DNA from: Dolomedes plantarius
Taxonomy: Eukaryota > Arthropoda > Arachnida > Araneae > Dolomedidae
Assembly (NCBI GenBank): GCA_907164885.2
Contig: OU015490.1
Coordinates: forward strand, 232,722,241 to 232,786,240
DNA: 64,000 nucleotides
Direction: 5' to 3'
Under the pieces are notes generated by a model. That model did no database searches. It worked only from the letters and a program-made list of their open reading frames with translations, and was not told where the DNA came from. Positions 37,101 through 48,118 of this stretch are shown here, one piece after another (position 1 is the first letter of the stretch; each line of letters starts with the position of its first letter). The position numbers were made by a program, and so were the translations under genes.

Positions 37101-39114
37101 TAAGAGGAGACTGAGGACTTAATTGTGTCACATAATGGTTGTAACTTTTAAATTTTTTGAACTTCCAATTTATCATCCACCTATTTTCAATTTTTTTGGT
37201 GTTTCTTGTAAATAACATACTTATAGAGACTAATTTTTTAGTATACTATGTGTGTTTCATTATTGTTTAATATAAGGTGATTCACACTCAAATTCCTGTG
37301 TTCGTGTTTTTGAGTCAAAGTTGTCCTAAACCCAAGTACCTTATCGTATAAATATTCTACGATTCTTTTAAAATTTAAATTCACTTTCTATCATAAAAAT
37401 TCATATCAAAACATTTCCGCCTTTAAAATTCCCTAATTAATAAAAGCTTTTACAGAACATATGTTATCATAAGCAAACAAAATGCGCGAAGTTCCTTCTT
37501 GTCACATCTGTAATTTGTTTGTTTTCTAAAAGTAGCACTAGATGTAAGGAAATTAGGAAAAGACGAAATCCTTCCTAACATATCCTCCGGTTCGTAAGAA
37601 AGCAATTAGCCATAACTTTTACTGACCCCTCGCAATGACTGTTCGTACAAAGGGGGCAGGATGTAAGTAAAAAATTCACGTTTTAAAGAACGACTTACTA
37701 AAACGGACGCCGAAAACTAAAGGTTATCCCATTATTGGTCATTATTTGTTTCCCCAATGCTGAGGCACTTATTGGTCATTATTTTTACAGCTGTATCGCA
37801 TAGATTTGTTACAACAGAAGGATTATTGATAGCGAAAATTTAGTTAACATAAAGTGTACAATTAACGGAAAGGGACCTCCAAGGAAAACGCAAGAGAGAA
37901 AGTGTTTGAAACTACTATCATAGGATGTAAATAATGTTCTATTGTTAAGAAACTGTTCTCAGATTACAGAGACTCTTAAAAAGAACATCAGGCGGAGTTC
38001 TAGATTTGTTGTAATTAGAGGAAGAGGAAAGAAACAATTTTCTTAAAAATCAGTTCAGTTTAAATTTTACGATTTAAAGTAATCGGTAGAATATCTTGCT
38101 ACCGATAATGCAATCGCATGAGGAGGAAGGTTAAAAATAAAATGTAAAAGTATCAGAAAAGTGCAACCATCCGAAACATGACGTGAAGTCTTTGTAATAC
38201 CGCTTACACGTGCGCCATTACTAGTATTCCGTGATAGATAAATCAGTCCTAACAGTTTTTCCTTTCGTCTGAAATTATGGGAACCAATCTTTCGTTCAGG
38301 ATGCGGAAATGAAAAACATATGAGATGTTTGTTTCTAAACTGTGACTGTATCTTTCGAACAGTAATGGTGCATTCACATTGGACAGAGCTCTCTCCCCGA
38401 CTCTCCTGTCAACATTAGTCACTGTAACATTAGACACGGTATTTAGAACCACCCCCATTCCAATGAACACGTGTCTTCCAGATATTCCCCCATTTAGAAC
38501 CCCCCCATTCAAGCCGCCAAAGACTTCGTGTTTCTTGATCTAGTGTCCCCCGCCCCCACTGTCACCATTTGACCCCCGGGACCTCGAGTTTGCTTTTGAT
38601 GCAATGCATACGGACCGCCAGAGCGAGCGATCCGACGCAGGGAACAGAGTACAGAGACATAAATCACTGGAATAGGCAGAGAGCGCTGAGCAAGTCTGTA
38701 CGCGCTATAACATGTTGTTCTAGTACATCTTTTGTCCAGAATAATAACTAAAAGCTTGTGTTGCTGTTTTTTTATTGCTAATGCCTCCTGGCCGGAAGTT
38801 CCAGACCTGCTCCATAAAGGCTCTGCGGCCTGAGGAGTACGGCTCCGGTATACGATAGCACCACATGGATCAGCAGGGCCGCCGCGTGGGTATGAGGCGC
38901 CTTTGTGAAAACTTGCCGCCCCTTACCTCCCTCCCCCCTTCCTCAGAAAAAAAATTCTAAAAATAAATAAAATAAAACGTAAGATAACTAATTTATTTAT
39001 TTATACAAAATTTTAAAAATGCATACATATATAATCACACTACAGATCAAAGTAAGATAAACACAATGATATATTATTTTTTTTAATTGTTCACAAATAA
39101 TCAATCTTTTATTA
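37101..39114. other. Anonymous DNA
   Basis: AT-rich to about 38370, then a GC-richer segment (38370-38940) with C-runs and short open frames. No family could be recognised. Confidence 0.4.
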
Positions 39115-40360
39115 CAGTTGGCCCTCTGTTTAACGACTTTCAAGGGACCGTGAAAAATTGTTCTTAAGTTGAAATCGCTCTTAAACAGAACTTGGGAAAA
39201 ATTAACATTTCCCTTCACAATTTACAGGCTTAAGACTGTCGCCATATTTCTTAATATATTGGCGTGTTTAAAAAATGTTATTTTTATTATCATTATTATT
39301 TTATTCACAAAAAGTTATTTTAAATTACATTGAAAAAAGTAAGAGTACAAACAATACAATAAATCAGGTTTTTTAAAAAATCAAAAAGTGTTGATTGCTT
39401 CATTTTTCACCTTGTTTTTGTTATTCTCTTTTCTAGATTTTCTAAAATGTTAAATGTGTCATCTTCCATATTCGATGTAATATAGCGTCGGAGAACGTCT
39501 AGAGCAGAAGTTGCATCTGTGTAAGACGGTAGCAGTGTCTCGTTTTTCGTGTCTTCAACTTCACCTTCGTCTGACACCGTTTTTTCGTTTACTATATCTT
39601 CATAAATTTGTTCTACATTTCTGTAATCTGTTGTTAAAACAGATTCATCACAATTGTAGAAATCTTGAATAGAAACATCCTCATCTTCAACAAGACTTCT
39701 CCATTCTTCAGGGGTAATGTCATCTTCGATAATTTCTACATTCGTACTTTGCAGTTCCATTACAAGTTCTTTGTGAATTCTAACAACGCGAAAGCAGTTT
39801 TTTATTGTGGATGAAGAAACTTCTTTCCATGCTGATGTTATCATGTGTATGCTTCCAAGATCGTATATTTTCTAATTTTTCTACTGTCAGCCAAATTGTT
39901 TATTAATTTCCTAACTAAAGACTTTCTGTAGTATGCTTTCACACTGCGAATGATACCCATGTCTAATGGCTGCAACTTGTTAGTGCAATTAGCTGGTAGG
40001 AAATGAATGGTCAAATTTGTAAGTCCAGAAATATTTAGAGAATTTTCAGTGCAAAGGTCGATTAAAAGTAAAACTTTTCTCTTTTCTTGGTGTATTTTTG
40101 CACAAAATTTTCTAATCCAGTCAATAAAAATTTGTGATGTCATCCACGCTTTATTGTTATTCCGGTATTCACAGGGTGTCCTGGTGATATTTTTAAAACA
40201 CCTTGGTTGCTTTGATTTGCCTATAACTAGTGGTGGAAATTTCTCAGATCCATCCGAATTAGTGCACAATAAAACAGTCAATCGTTCCTTACTGTGTTTA
40301 CCCCCAAAGCACTTTTCGCCCATAAAGTTATAGAGAATAGCACTTCTACCCAGACTTGGG
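39115..40360 (-). mobile_element. Second Tigger/pogo-type element, 5'-truncated
   Basis: The left (3') terminus begins CAGTTGGCCCTCTGTTTAAC after TA (39113-39114), with a second 'ctcttaaacagaac' motif just inside. The transposase runs on the minus strand. The upstream half and other terminus are missing; the sequence stops at a candidate LTR at 40361. The ends differ from the element at 2986, so it is a separate lineage. Confidence 0.7.
39407..40323 (-). pseudogene. Tigger-family transposase relic, C-terminal two thirds
   Basis: The minus strand encodes the DDE core: GEKCFGGKHSKERLTVLL, KQPRCFKN, KAWMTSQIFIDWI, the second-Asp block VLLLIDLCTEN (usually IDNC-x-AH, so decayed), then LPANCTNKLQPLDMGIIRS with the third catalytic Asp. 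A one-base frameshift near 39843 separates this from the acidic tail beginning ITSAWKEV and ending ENLEKRITKTR. The region with the first catalytic Asp and the DNA-binding domain is lost. The first half is well preserved, so it is younger than the copy at 3149. Confidence 0.8.
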
Positions 40361-40811
40361 TGTATATAATTTGAAGTGGCACTCTAAATGAATTAGATTC
40401 AAACACAGATCTAAATTGATAAACATGTTTATTTAAATATTTGCACATATAGATTTTGCTTTTCAACAATAAGCATACGTACTACTAGTACGAGATATAT
40501 ATTAGCATTCAAGAAAAATACACTTTGCAATACTCACAAACTAGAAGGTCAAACCAACAGTGCTGCTACGTAAACCTTGGGCCTAACAAGAACTCATGTA
40601 GGTTAGCACCTCGAGCTGCTGCTCGCAAACTCCTTTCACTTCCTTTCACTTCGTCGACACTTCGTAGCTCCCTCACTTCGTTAACACTTCTAGCTGCTTG
40701 GTATTTATACCGACCGCGTATGCCTTGAAAATATCATATCTCAAGAGGCTTCTTTAATTTATTCACTTAAAAGTTCGATTCTTGTGAATCGAATCTTATG
40801 TAAACCTTACA
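40361..40811 (-). mobile_element. Candidate LTR (451 bp)
   Basis: Read on the minus strand it starts TGTAAGGTTTAC and ends TATATACA. It has a TATAAATA box (near 40700) and an AATAAA signal (near 40430) in the right order for an LTR. Immediately upstream on the minus strand is the purine-rich CGAGGGAGGCCAA, a possible polypurine tract. Flanking pentamers are TTGGG and TTGGC on the plus strand, a 4/5 match. There is no second copy in the window. Confidence 0.5.
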
Positions 40812-41492
40812 TTGGCCTCCCTCGAAAAAAAATTAGGTAGCTGAGGTCTGAATGGCTTCAGCTAGCTAATTGAAAACGCGTGCTGGTCTGACTTTTTACA
40901 TAATGGGTGGCAAAGCCAAAAAACATTCCACACGTTGTGTGGGGGAAAAAACGCCACTCCCATTTTACAAAACTAACCCCGAAGGGTCCAGGTGACACCA
41001 ACAAATGGTGGATTTGCAGAGTTGCGGATACTGGGCTGGCCAACTGCGCCCTAGAAAATCTGTTTTAGTTAAAAGTGTCAACACAATTGCACAGCATGAC
41101 ATTTCTTGACTGTTTGTAGCTGCTCTCCCACAATCCATAGTGCACATGTGTTATGTTTTGTGAAGTTAGTACATTAGTTAGTTAGTTATTATCTGTATTC
41201 AGTATGTATTTTTTCTATTCACTACATGTCTCCTTCAAAAATTTATAAAACAACAGTATGCTTTTTTTTTCAGTGGCTGACCCCTTTCCTCTCAAAATTT
41301 TTTTCAAACCAATTTGGTTCCATTTTATTAAAGGGTGGGAGATAGAATAAGAAAGTTGATACAATATTTGTTCCTCGTGAATGCAGCAACTTCCTCGCAC
41401 CAGTCTGTCCATTCCGTGGAACCTCTCTTGATGGTCGCAGTCCTAGTAAAGGGGTTCGTTGACCGTGTGGGCATCCTTCGTGCAGCAGGGCG
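40812..41492. other. Possible internal retroelement DNA, not identified
   Basis: If 40361-40811 is a 3' LTR this would be its internal region. The short minus-strand frames (40858-41147 and 41215-41412) show no motif I can assign. Confidence 0.3.
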
Positions 41493-42166
41493 TTAGACCT
41501 GAGGCGCTGATCTGGCTTGACGAGGGACAGGAATTCTCTTGGGAGGGGGCCAGCCTTGCTGGGCGGCTGATATCTTCCGCTTCCTGTACTTTTGCAAAGG
41601 ACCTTTAGAATTGTCATCCTTCCTTTTGATAACCTTGTGTACCTTACGTGTGTCACGTTCATCCTTTGATGGAGGTTTTGAAGTACACACTTTATCTTTC
41701 TACGTACTTTTGAGAGTATAGGCATTAGATTTTAATGCAGATTCTATTTTTTCAAACTTATACGCCGCACCAACGTGTTTAGTTACTGGCTTTATCTCGC
41801 CATTTATGATACGTTTACAATTTGGTTCGCCGCTTGTTTCATGTTTTTCAACAAACTGACTCTGTTTTTCGTATTTGTGCTTATACGACTTATTGTTTAC
41901 CGACTTAATTACTTCAGCATTAGCAGTTTTAATGCTGGAACCTGAAGGCGTTTTTTCTCGTTTTTTATCACCCTTAGTTTTATCCTCTTTTGACGAAAAA
42001 GTCTCTTTAAAACTTGCGACATCAGAATCGATATCATTTAAATTATTTAATACTGCTTCAGTTTTAGAGAGATTAAGCTTCTCGTACTCGTGCGTTTTAA
42101 TGCTAACTACGTCTACAGCTTCCGAAGCATCAGCTAAACTACTTACAGTATAACTCTGTCAGCTTT
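41493..42166 (-). pseudogene. Unidentified Lys/Ser-rich reading frame with one internal stop
   Basis: One minus-strand frame stays open for about 220 codons apart from a single TAG at 41700-41702. Its composition is strongly biased to Lys, Ser, Glu and Thr, with segments such as SSKEDKTKGDKKREKTPSGS and VHKVIKRKDDNSKGPLQKYR, so it would be a charged, disordered, probably nucleic-acid-binding protein. An upstream frame (about 42260-42170) reads on with HENQTENQDEKLTELY and would need a one-base shift to join. No zinc knuckle, catalytic motif or signal peptide is visible. It could be a gag- or ORF1-like part of an element or a decayed host exon. Confidence 0.35.
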
Positions 42167-42360
42167 TCATCCTGATTCTCAGTCTGATTTTCATGTCTTT
42201 TGAATACTACACAAACATCAATTCTACTGTTATTCAATTTCAAAAATATCATATTTCATATTTTAAGGACCGTCTGGCAGTCAATGCGCTGAAGAGGATC
42301 CTAACTCAATTCAATTCCTGCAGCCCTCAAAAAAAGTTAGAAGCACGTTCCCCTATGATC

Positions 42361-43290
42361 AGATCTATTGCAAGCAACTAAATAATCGCCAGTAGGCGCA
42401 ATCCTATCTAAACCAACGTGATCTACATATTTTCCCCGGCAACAGTTTCATCACCCAAAGAATCGAACATGTTGGAATTTTTTAGTTGCCGCAACTAAAA
42501 AATCGCCAGTGAGCGCATTACTAAAGGAATCAATGTGTTTCATTTTTGTGATTAAAAAGTGGCTTTGAAATAATCGCCAGTCAGCGCCTAGCCTAAATGG
42601 CATTGCCGTTCCATTTTCGTCATTAGGGAGACAACTTTGCTCTGGAATTTTTAATTGGTTTCTTTCAAGAAACCTTGAAAATGCTGACTGTTTAAAAATA
42701 TTAGAATCACTTGATGAACCGTATGCTCCAACTTCTGCATAAATGAACTTGTAATCGCAATCCACTATTGCTAGAAGCACAGTTGAAAAAATTTTTACGT
42801 TACAAAAAAATGTTTGTAATATGTATTTTATTTCAATATATACTTGCAAATTTTTAAGAAAATCTTTTTTCTTACCTTAAAGTCACAGCTAATCTTTCCT
42901 GCGGTGGTATAGCCAAACATAATCTTGCATTTTGGTAAGAAATACTGGGCCTCACTAATAACAACAGGTTCTCGAAACTTTCAACGCTATTCCGAAAGTA
43001 GTTGAAAAATTTTGTTAGGTGTACTCTTAAATCTTCAAATAATTTATAAAACTGCCCGTCAAATAATCTACTTATTATTTGATGGACCCAAAATCTTCTG
43101 TGGCTTTGTTTACGTTTTCGCCGTAGAGCGAGGGCACAAACACATGCAGCTGCCACGAAATCCCTTTTCAAACTGAGTGCAAAGCAACTATTTAGTTGCC
43201 AGTGGGCGCATGTCGAAGGTATCCGGCAACTTTCAAGTGACTAAACTGTTTAGTTGCCCAAATTAAAAGTTGCCAGTGGGCGCCTGGCCT
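42361..43290 (-). mobile_element. PIF/Harbinger element with repeated subterminal motifs
   Basis: The right end reads GGCCAGGCGCCCACTGGCAA on the minus strand and abuts TAA (43291-43293), fitting the TWA-type target of PIF/Harbinger. The motif GCGC-x-x-ACTGGC with AGTTGC nearby recurs near 43190, 42590, 42505 and 42390. A matching left terminus was not found, so the left boundary is approximate. It encloses a broken transposase. Confidence 0.6.
42590..43171 (-). pseudogene. PIF/Harbinger transposase relic
   Basis: The N-terminal part (43171-42876) has RRFWVHQIISRLFDGQFYKL, FFNYFRNSVESFENLL and PPQERLAVTLR, the usual opening of Harbinger nucleases. After a roughly 35-base junction the frame resumes at VLLAIVDCDYKFIYAEVGAY followed by SSSDSNIFKQSAF, the block with the second catalytic Asp. 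About 110 residues between, with the first catalytic Asp, are missing. The sequence ends at ENGTAMPF, replaced by subterminal-repeat DNA, so the third acidic residue is missing as well. AAGGTAAG at the end of the first part resembles a splice donor but the missing core makes this a deletion. It is inactive. Confidence 0.8.
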
Positions 43291-43359
43291 TAATTGCATA
43301 CATTGACCGTTGTATTTAATTTGAATATACTCCGTTGCGAAGTACGGGTTTTCAGCTAG
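43291..43359 (+). mobile_element. Helitron family 2, 3'-end fragment
   Basis: Matches the last part of the Helitron ending at 12276: ATACATTGACCGTTGTATTT, then the hairpin CCGTTGCGAAGTACGG and CAGCTAG followed by T at 43360. The 5' part is missing, cut at the Harbinger boundary. Confidence 0.75.
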
Positions 43360-43721
43360 TTTATCTATATAAAACTTAACTAGAAAAAATTTATGAGAAG
43401 GGTGAACGTGCACTTCAAATAGTATTTATTCAATGTTGGTGAAATATTTTAGAATGCTTCTGTCATATCATCGCTATTTGGTTTTTATAGCTACTAATTT
43501 TAAAAACCCAGTCTCGCGCATATAGGTAAGCTCGAATGGAAGCAGTGTAGCCTTAAAATACTGTTTGACACCATATTTAACGATATCATATATTTTTAAC
43601 TTATAAAAAATATAAATGTCAATATTAAAAATATGTAATTATAGAAAGTTTAAAGCATTTTTTTAATTAAATAATTCACCAAGTAACACAAAACGGTTGG
43701 TAAGTCGTTGGCTAACGGTGG

Positions 43722-44045
43722 GATTTGGCCGTTGGCGCGAGGTTGGCCAAACGGTTGGCGTTCAGTTTGCCCAACCCTTGGATTTGCAGGATTTGGCCGT
43801 TGACGCGAGGTTGGCCCAACAGTTGGATTTGTAGGGCAACAGTAGGCGTTCAATTTGCCCAACGGTTGGCGTTCAGTTGGCCCAACGGTTTGATTACAGG
43901 ATTTGGCCGTTGGCGTCCAGTTGGCCCAACGGTTGGATTTGCAGGTAAACAGTAGGCTTTCAGTAGACCCAACGTTTGGAGTTCAGTTGACCCAACCGTT
44001 GGATTTAAATGATTTGGCCGTTGGCTCGAAGTTGGTCCAACGGTT
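43722..44045. repeat. GTTGG-rich minisatellite
   Basis: GATTTGGCCGTTG recurs at 43722, 43790, 43900 and 44011, giving spacings of 68, 110 and 111. Each unit contains several CCCAACGGTTGG variants, which are self-complementary. It is much more GC-rich than its surroundings and open in several frames by chance. Confidence 0.85.
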
Positions 44046-44107
44046 GAGGATAGTCTGAAGTAAATTTATATACTGATCAGTATATAAATTTTCTTCAGAC
44101 TATCCTC
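44046..44107. repeat. 62-bp near-perfect palindrome
   Basis: GAGGATAGTCTGAAGTAAAT opens the left arm and ATTTTCTTCAGACTATCCTC closes the right. The arms are 31 bases with one mismatch and no loop, centred on CTGATCAG. It adjoins the minisatellite on the left and a hAT-like end (about 44155) on the right. Confidence 0.95.
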
Positions 44108-45969
44108 GACCTCTCGAATTTTTTTTCACAACCCCTCTGTAGGTCACGACCCATAATTTGTATACCACTGCCTTAAATAAATAATTATACCACAATTTTA
44201 AAATTATATAACATCAGACAAATTTATGTTTTCAACCCATTAATCTGTTATTAGTTTTAATCAAGTATCCTAATTATTTTAAAAGATAAAAGCTTAAATG
44301 AGGAGAAATAATTAATTTTGTTTTAGATTGACCTTTTACATGATTATTTTTACAAAATTTTTGCTGAGCAAATTTATTAACAAATGTAAAATATTCAGTT
44401 CTCAAAACGCATACAACATAATTGATATTTTAATCTTATGAATGATCAATTTGAGTATTACAACGACTTATATAATCAATTTCTAATTAACTAGCGATAT
44501 AAGACACTGCAGTAATAACAAAATGTCCTCTTAGTTAAAAAAAAAAAGTAAAAGCAGTACACAATCTATTACAAATCTAATTAATGAGCTTTTCTGTACT
44601 ATAAACGATTTTTATTTCACTGATCGCAAAGCTACAAAAGGATTTAATATGTACAGTGGTGTCTTCTAGTGGGACATGGCGGGATGTCACTAGCGAGAAC
44701 TCGATCCCATTAAGGCTTGATTTTCTCCATTTCTACTCTCTGGTCATGCTTGTTCAGCGATTTCTTCTTCTCTGTTTATGTCTGCTCGTGTTCAAAACAT
44801 CTTGATGTAGAATATAAATGTAAATGAATCTTTAAATAGTTCTTTGAATTTAAGTTTTATTGTAACTTTTATAGCAGCAGTTATTAACCATCATTTCAAT
44901 ATTCAATTTGTTTCAAGCTATTTATTTAAAACGGATGTATTGAACAAAAACTGAAGTTTGCAGCAATAGATGCCAAGTTTTTCATTTTAACAAGGAATTC
45001 TCTTTTCATTAAAACTTATAAATTATTTTCATTTGTTTCACTTTGTAAACAAGTAGATAAATATGTTTGCAAGAATATTAATTTTTACATACTTGTTACT
45101 TCTTGTTAGCCGATAACAACAGAAAGCACAACATGAATGCTTCAAATAATCAGAAATATTGATAAATGCAAATAAAATACAACTTGAGGCATAAAGTGCA
45201 GACAAATCTAATGATTCTAATATACTACCACTTAAAATATTCTTTTTTTCGGCTAATGGTGCCACCTTGGTATTTGCTGCTCCACCTATTTCTTGCCCTA
45301 TTCAAGGCACGTATATAACATAATTTATGGTAAGGTTGTTAGACTGGCACTTGTTCGTATACAATGCTTAATCCCTAAAGAATTTGCTCCGAAGCCTCCG
45401 TTCCTTAAACAGCTTGTGGAAAGAAAATAAGTTCCTCCAATCATTATTATGCATTGGGCCATTAATATTAACCACGCTAACTAGGCATTTATTTAATCAT
45501 ATCACGAGTTTCCATTGTGCTATTTCAGTGTTACGTGATTCTCGAGAAAAAGACGAAAATGCTCTTCTGTTTAGGCACAATTATTGCTAAAACAGAATTT
45601 TATTATGTATGAAAATGATAAAATATATCATATTATGTCCAGGGATATTACATTCTAACCGAAATATATGATACAGAAAATTTGGGTTTCTATGTGATTA
45701 CAGTGCTTTCCCTTTTTTGAGGCTATTAGAAAATATTAAAAAAGGGAAAATCCTCTACAGCAATTCAATTTAAGAATGATAGAAAGAAAATTATATCTAT
45801 GTCCTTTATTCCGTCATCAGTCAGTAGTTCTTTCAAAAGAACATAGTGGCCCATTACCTCCTTTGTCTGGAATATACAGAATCAGAATGCAGTGATTCCC
45901 AGTTTTAGTTTATGTTTAAATCTCCTATTAATGTTTGTTTTTTAAATATATAAGCAAAAGCTAGAATTG
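44108..45969. other. AT-rich DNA with a possible hAT end
   Basis: On the minus strand from about 44155, CAGTGGTATACAAATTATGG followed by GTCGTGACC resembles a hAT-type end; the other end was not found. The remainder shows no supported gene. Confidence 0.4.
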
Positions 45970-46250
45970 GCCAAGGTGTCACGGATTCTTACTGACACCG
46001 CTTCAACCTTGCAGCTACTGATATTTGTCCAGTATGCTCTAAAGATCGAGAGACTCTGAAACATATTCTGCTTTTCTCTACCGAAAAGAACTGTTTTAAT
46101 AATTTACAGACTGATCTCAGTGACTCTGAAGCTATTTTTAATCCTTTTTCGGATCCTTTTATATGTTTGTTGCTTTTAATGTTTACAGAAGATATCGTGA
46201 AACCGGCTCTTTTGCGCCGGACTCATGAGTTAAGTTGTATTGTGTTGTAA
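45970..46250 (+). pseudogene. LINE ORF2 C-terminal relic
   Basis: A plus-strand frame with one early stop reads HRFNLAATDICPVCSKDRET followed by LKHILLF, the C-terminal zinc-knuckle region common in Jockey/I-type LINE polymerases (a LHRF-x-L block and C-x2-C-x8-H). It runs on through DPFICLLLLMFTEDIVKPAL to TAA at 46248-46250. RT and RNase H upstream are missing, consistent with a 5'-truncated LINE copy. No clear poly(A) tail remains. Confidence 0.65.
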
Positions 46251-46763
46251 AATATATAAGTATTGTAATAATTTCAAAATTTATCAAGGCAGCGAGGAGA
46301 CATAATTCTGAGACAATTCTTTTGTTAAAAAAAATGTAAATATTTCTAATGTTTATGAAAAATTATGCAAGTCGTCTTTGTTGGGAATGGTAAAAGCCTC
46401 AAAATCGAACGTTATGTTATTGTGGCCATTAAACAGCGTCAGTAGAAAAATGTGTCTGTTATAGATTGCATGAGAATTTTATATTTTTTTCTATCACGCT
46501 CTGAAAACAAACAAGTTACTTTATACTTTAAACTTTTATTTCATGATGTATTGTTGTTGTTGTGTCTAGGAATAGTGCAGAAGAAAAAAAAGAAAGAAGA
46601 AAAGAAGAATTTGCACTATCCATAGAAGAGGGACGCCATTGCCTCGAAAGAGATTGGACGTCTACCTGTTGGTCCGCGGAAGGTATTTTATTTAGCTTCT
46701 ACTTCCTAATGGAAATTCCAGTGAAGGCATTCCCGGATCCACAATCTGGGAACGCGCTCTCTA
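46251..46763. other. Anonymous DNA
   Basis: A short (TTG)n run lies at 46553-46562. The 72-codon frame at 46562-46780 has a charged start and no known motif. Confidence 0.4.
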
Positions 46764-46933
46764 GGGGCCTGTTCACATAGAATCCGTCAGCGTCAGTGTT
46801 ACTCGAATTGACATATTTTAAACCAATCACAGGCCTTAACAATTTCGTTGCTAATCGTTTGGCGGTTTGTAATTGGTTAAATATATTTCAATACGAGTAA
46901 CTTTGACGCTGATGGATTCTAAGTGAACAGACC
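46764..46933. mobile_element. MITE, 170 bp, with long inverted repeats
   Basis: Begins GGGGCCTGTTCACATAGAAT and ends with the diverged inverse of GGGTCTGTTCACTTAGAATC; the arms pair over about 75 bases. CTA flanks both ends (46761-46763, 46934-46936), fitting a 3-bp target duplication such as that of PIF/Harbinger MITEs. Confidence 0.75.
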
Positions 46934-47491
46934 CTAGGGATTACAGGCTCCTCCGAGGGTAATCATGTATTCTAAACATTTAAAAATAAAACTTTCCTTA
47001 AAAAACCTTACTTTTTATATGACAGTTTTTTTAATAATTTCTCTAAATGTTTCTAATTCCTTTTTATAACATTCTAAATGAAATTTTCTTTTCTTTTTGG
47101 CCTAAAAGATTTTGATTCGGTGCATTTTGAAATAGCTTGTAATGCAGTACTTTCTCAATATGTTCTATGATTAATTGCAATTTTTTATAAAATGCGTATA
47201 GCACTAAAATATTACCTGCTGTTTTAAACATGGCTAACGCATTATTTTGAAAATAGGATTCAACGTAAAACTTCGAAAAAGTTCGAAGATTTACTGTCGT
47301 ATTGCCTGTCTTAAATATTTATTTTGGGCGTGATTCGTAAATTATTTTGGTTAGTACAAATTATTTATTTCTAGACATTATTTGGGTGCGTTGTGTTTTA
47401 TTATTTATTTGGTTGAATACAACCCAAAGTCCTAGACAAATTGGCAAACGAACAGGTGACACAAACTTTGCTTCTAAACCTTCCTTTAGAT

Positions 47492-48118
47492 CAGGGGTTC
47501 TCAACCTGGGGGGCGCGCCCCCCTAGGGGGGCGTAGAAGAATTTCAAGGGAGGCGTGAGCTTAAAAAAAAGTAAAATAAAAAGTAAAACTAACTGTAATT
47601 TACTGGACTCAATTTTGCGGTCACAACGTAACCGTAACGTATTTTCGACATACGAACTCGAACACGATAATTGTTGTAATTGTAAAAACACGATAATTGT
47701 CGTACGTCTGGACGTTGAAAGTGACCTGAGGTGTGCTTTGTCACAGTTACAACCTAATATTCAAAAACTTGTCAAAGATAAACCATGCCAGCTCTTTCAT
47801 TAATGTTGTGAAAGTGACTTGTATTGCATGCCAACCTCACATAGATCCTTGATTACCTCAAATATATTTGATGTGTATTTAATTCTTTGATTTCGTATGT
47901 TCTAATAATAATATGTTCCAAATTAAGATATGTGTAGTAATATTAAATTTTGTGTATGAAATTATGTATTCTATATTTTCATTTAATAACCAGCTTCAGT
48001 TTCAAATTCCGATTGTGCTACTTGTATTGACCACATATGGTGGTGGTGGTGGGGGGAGGCGTGACATCACATCAGTGTCCAAAGGGGGGCACAGAGCCTG
48101 AAAGGTTGAGAACCCCTG
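47492..48118 (+). mobile_element. hAT deletion derivative, 627 bp
   Basis: It is flanked by the perfect 8-bp duplication CTTTAGAT (47484-47491 and 48119-48126). Both ends begin CAGGGGTTCTCAACCT, read inward. It keeps only the C-terminal coding remnant of a hAT transposase. Confidence 0.95.
47555..47803 (+). pseudogene. hAT transposase C-terminal remnant
   Basis: The last residues, VESDLRCALSQLQPNIQKLV and a final FH, correspond to the C-terminal end of hAT transposases of the ZBED5/SCAND3-like group, which usually close with a dimerisation segment and an SH or similar ending. The catalytic core, BED finger and most of the dimerisation domain are absent. The first half of the frame does not match the family. 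Movement would need a transposase from a complete relative. Confidence 0.65.

Noticed and set aside
42838..42880. An intron in the Harbinger transposase at the AAGGTAAG donor
   Set aside because: The gap is only about 40 bases and about 110 residues of conserved core are missing from the product, so a deletion explains it better.
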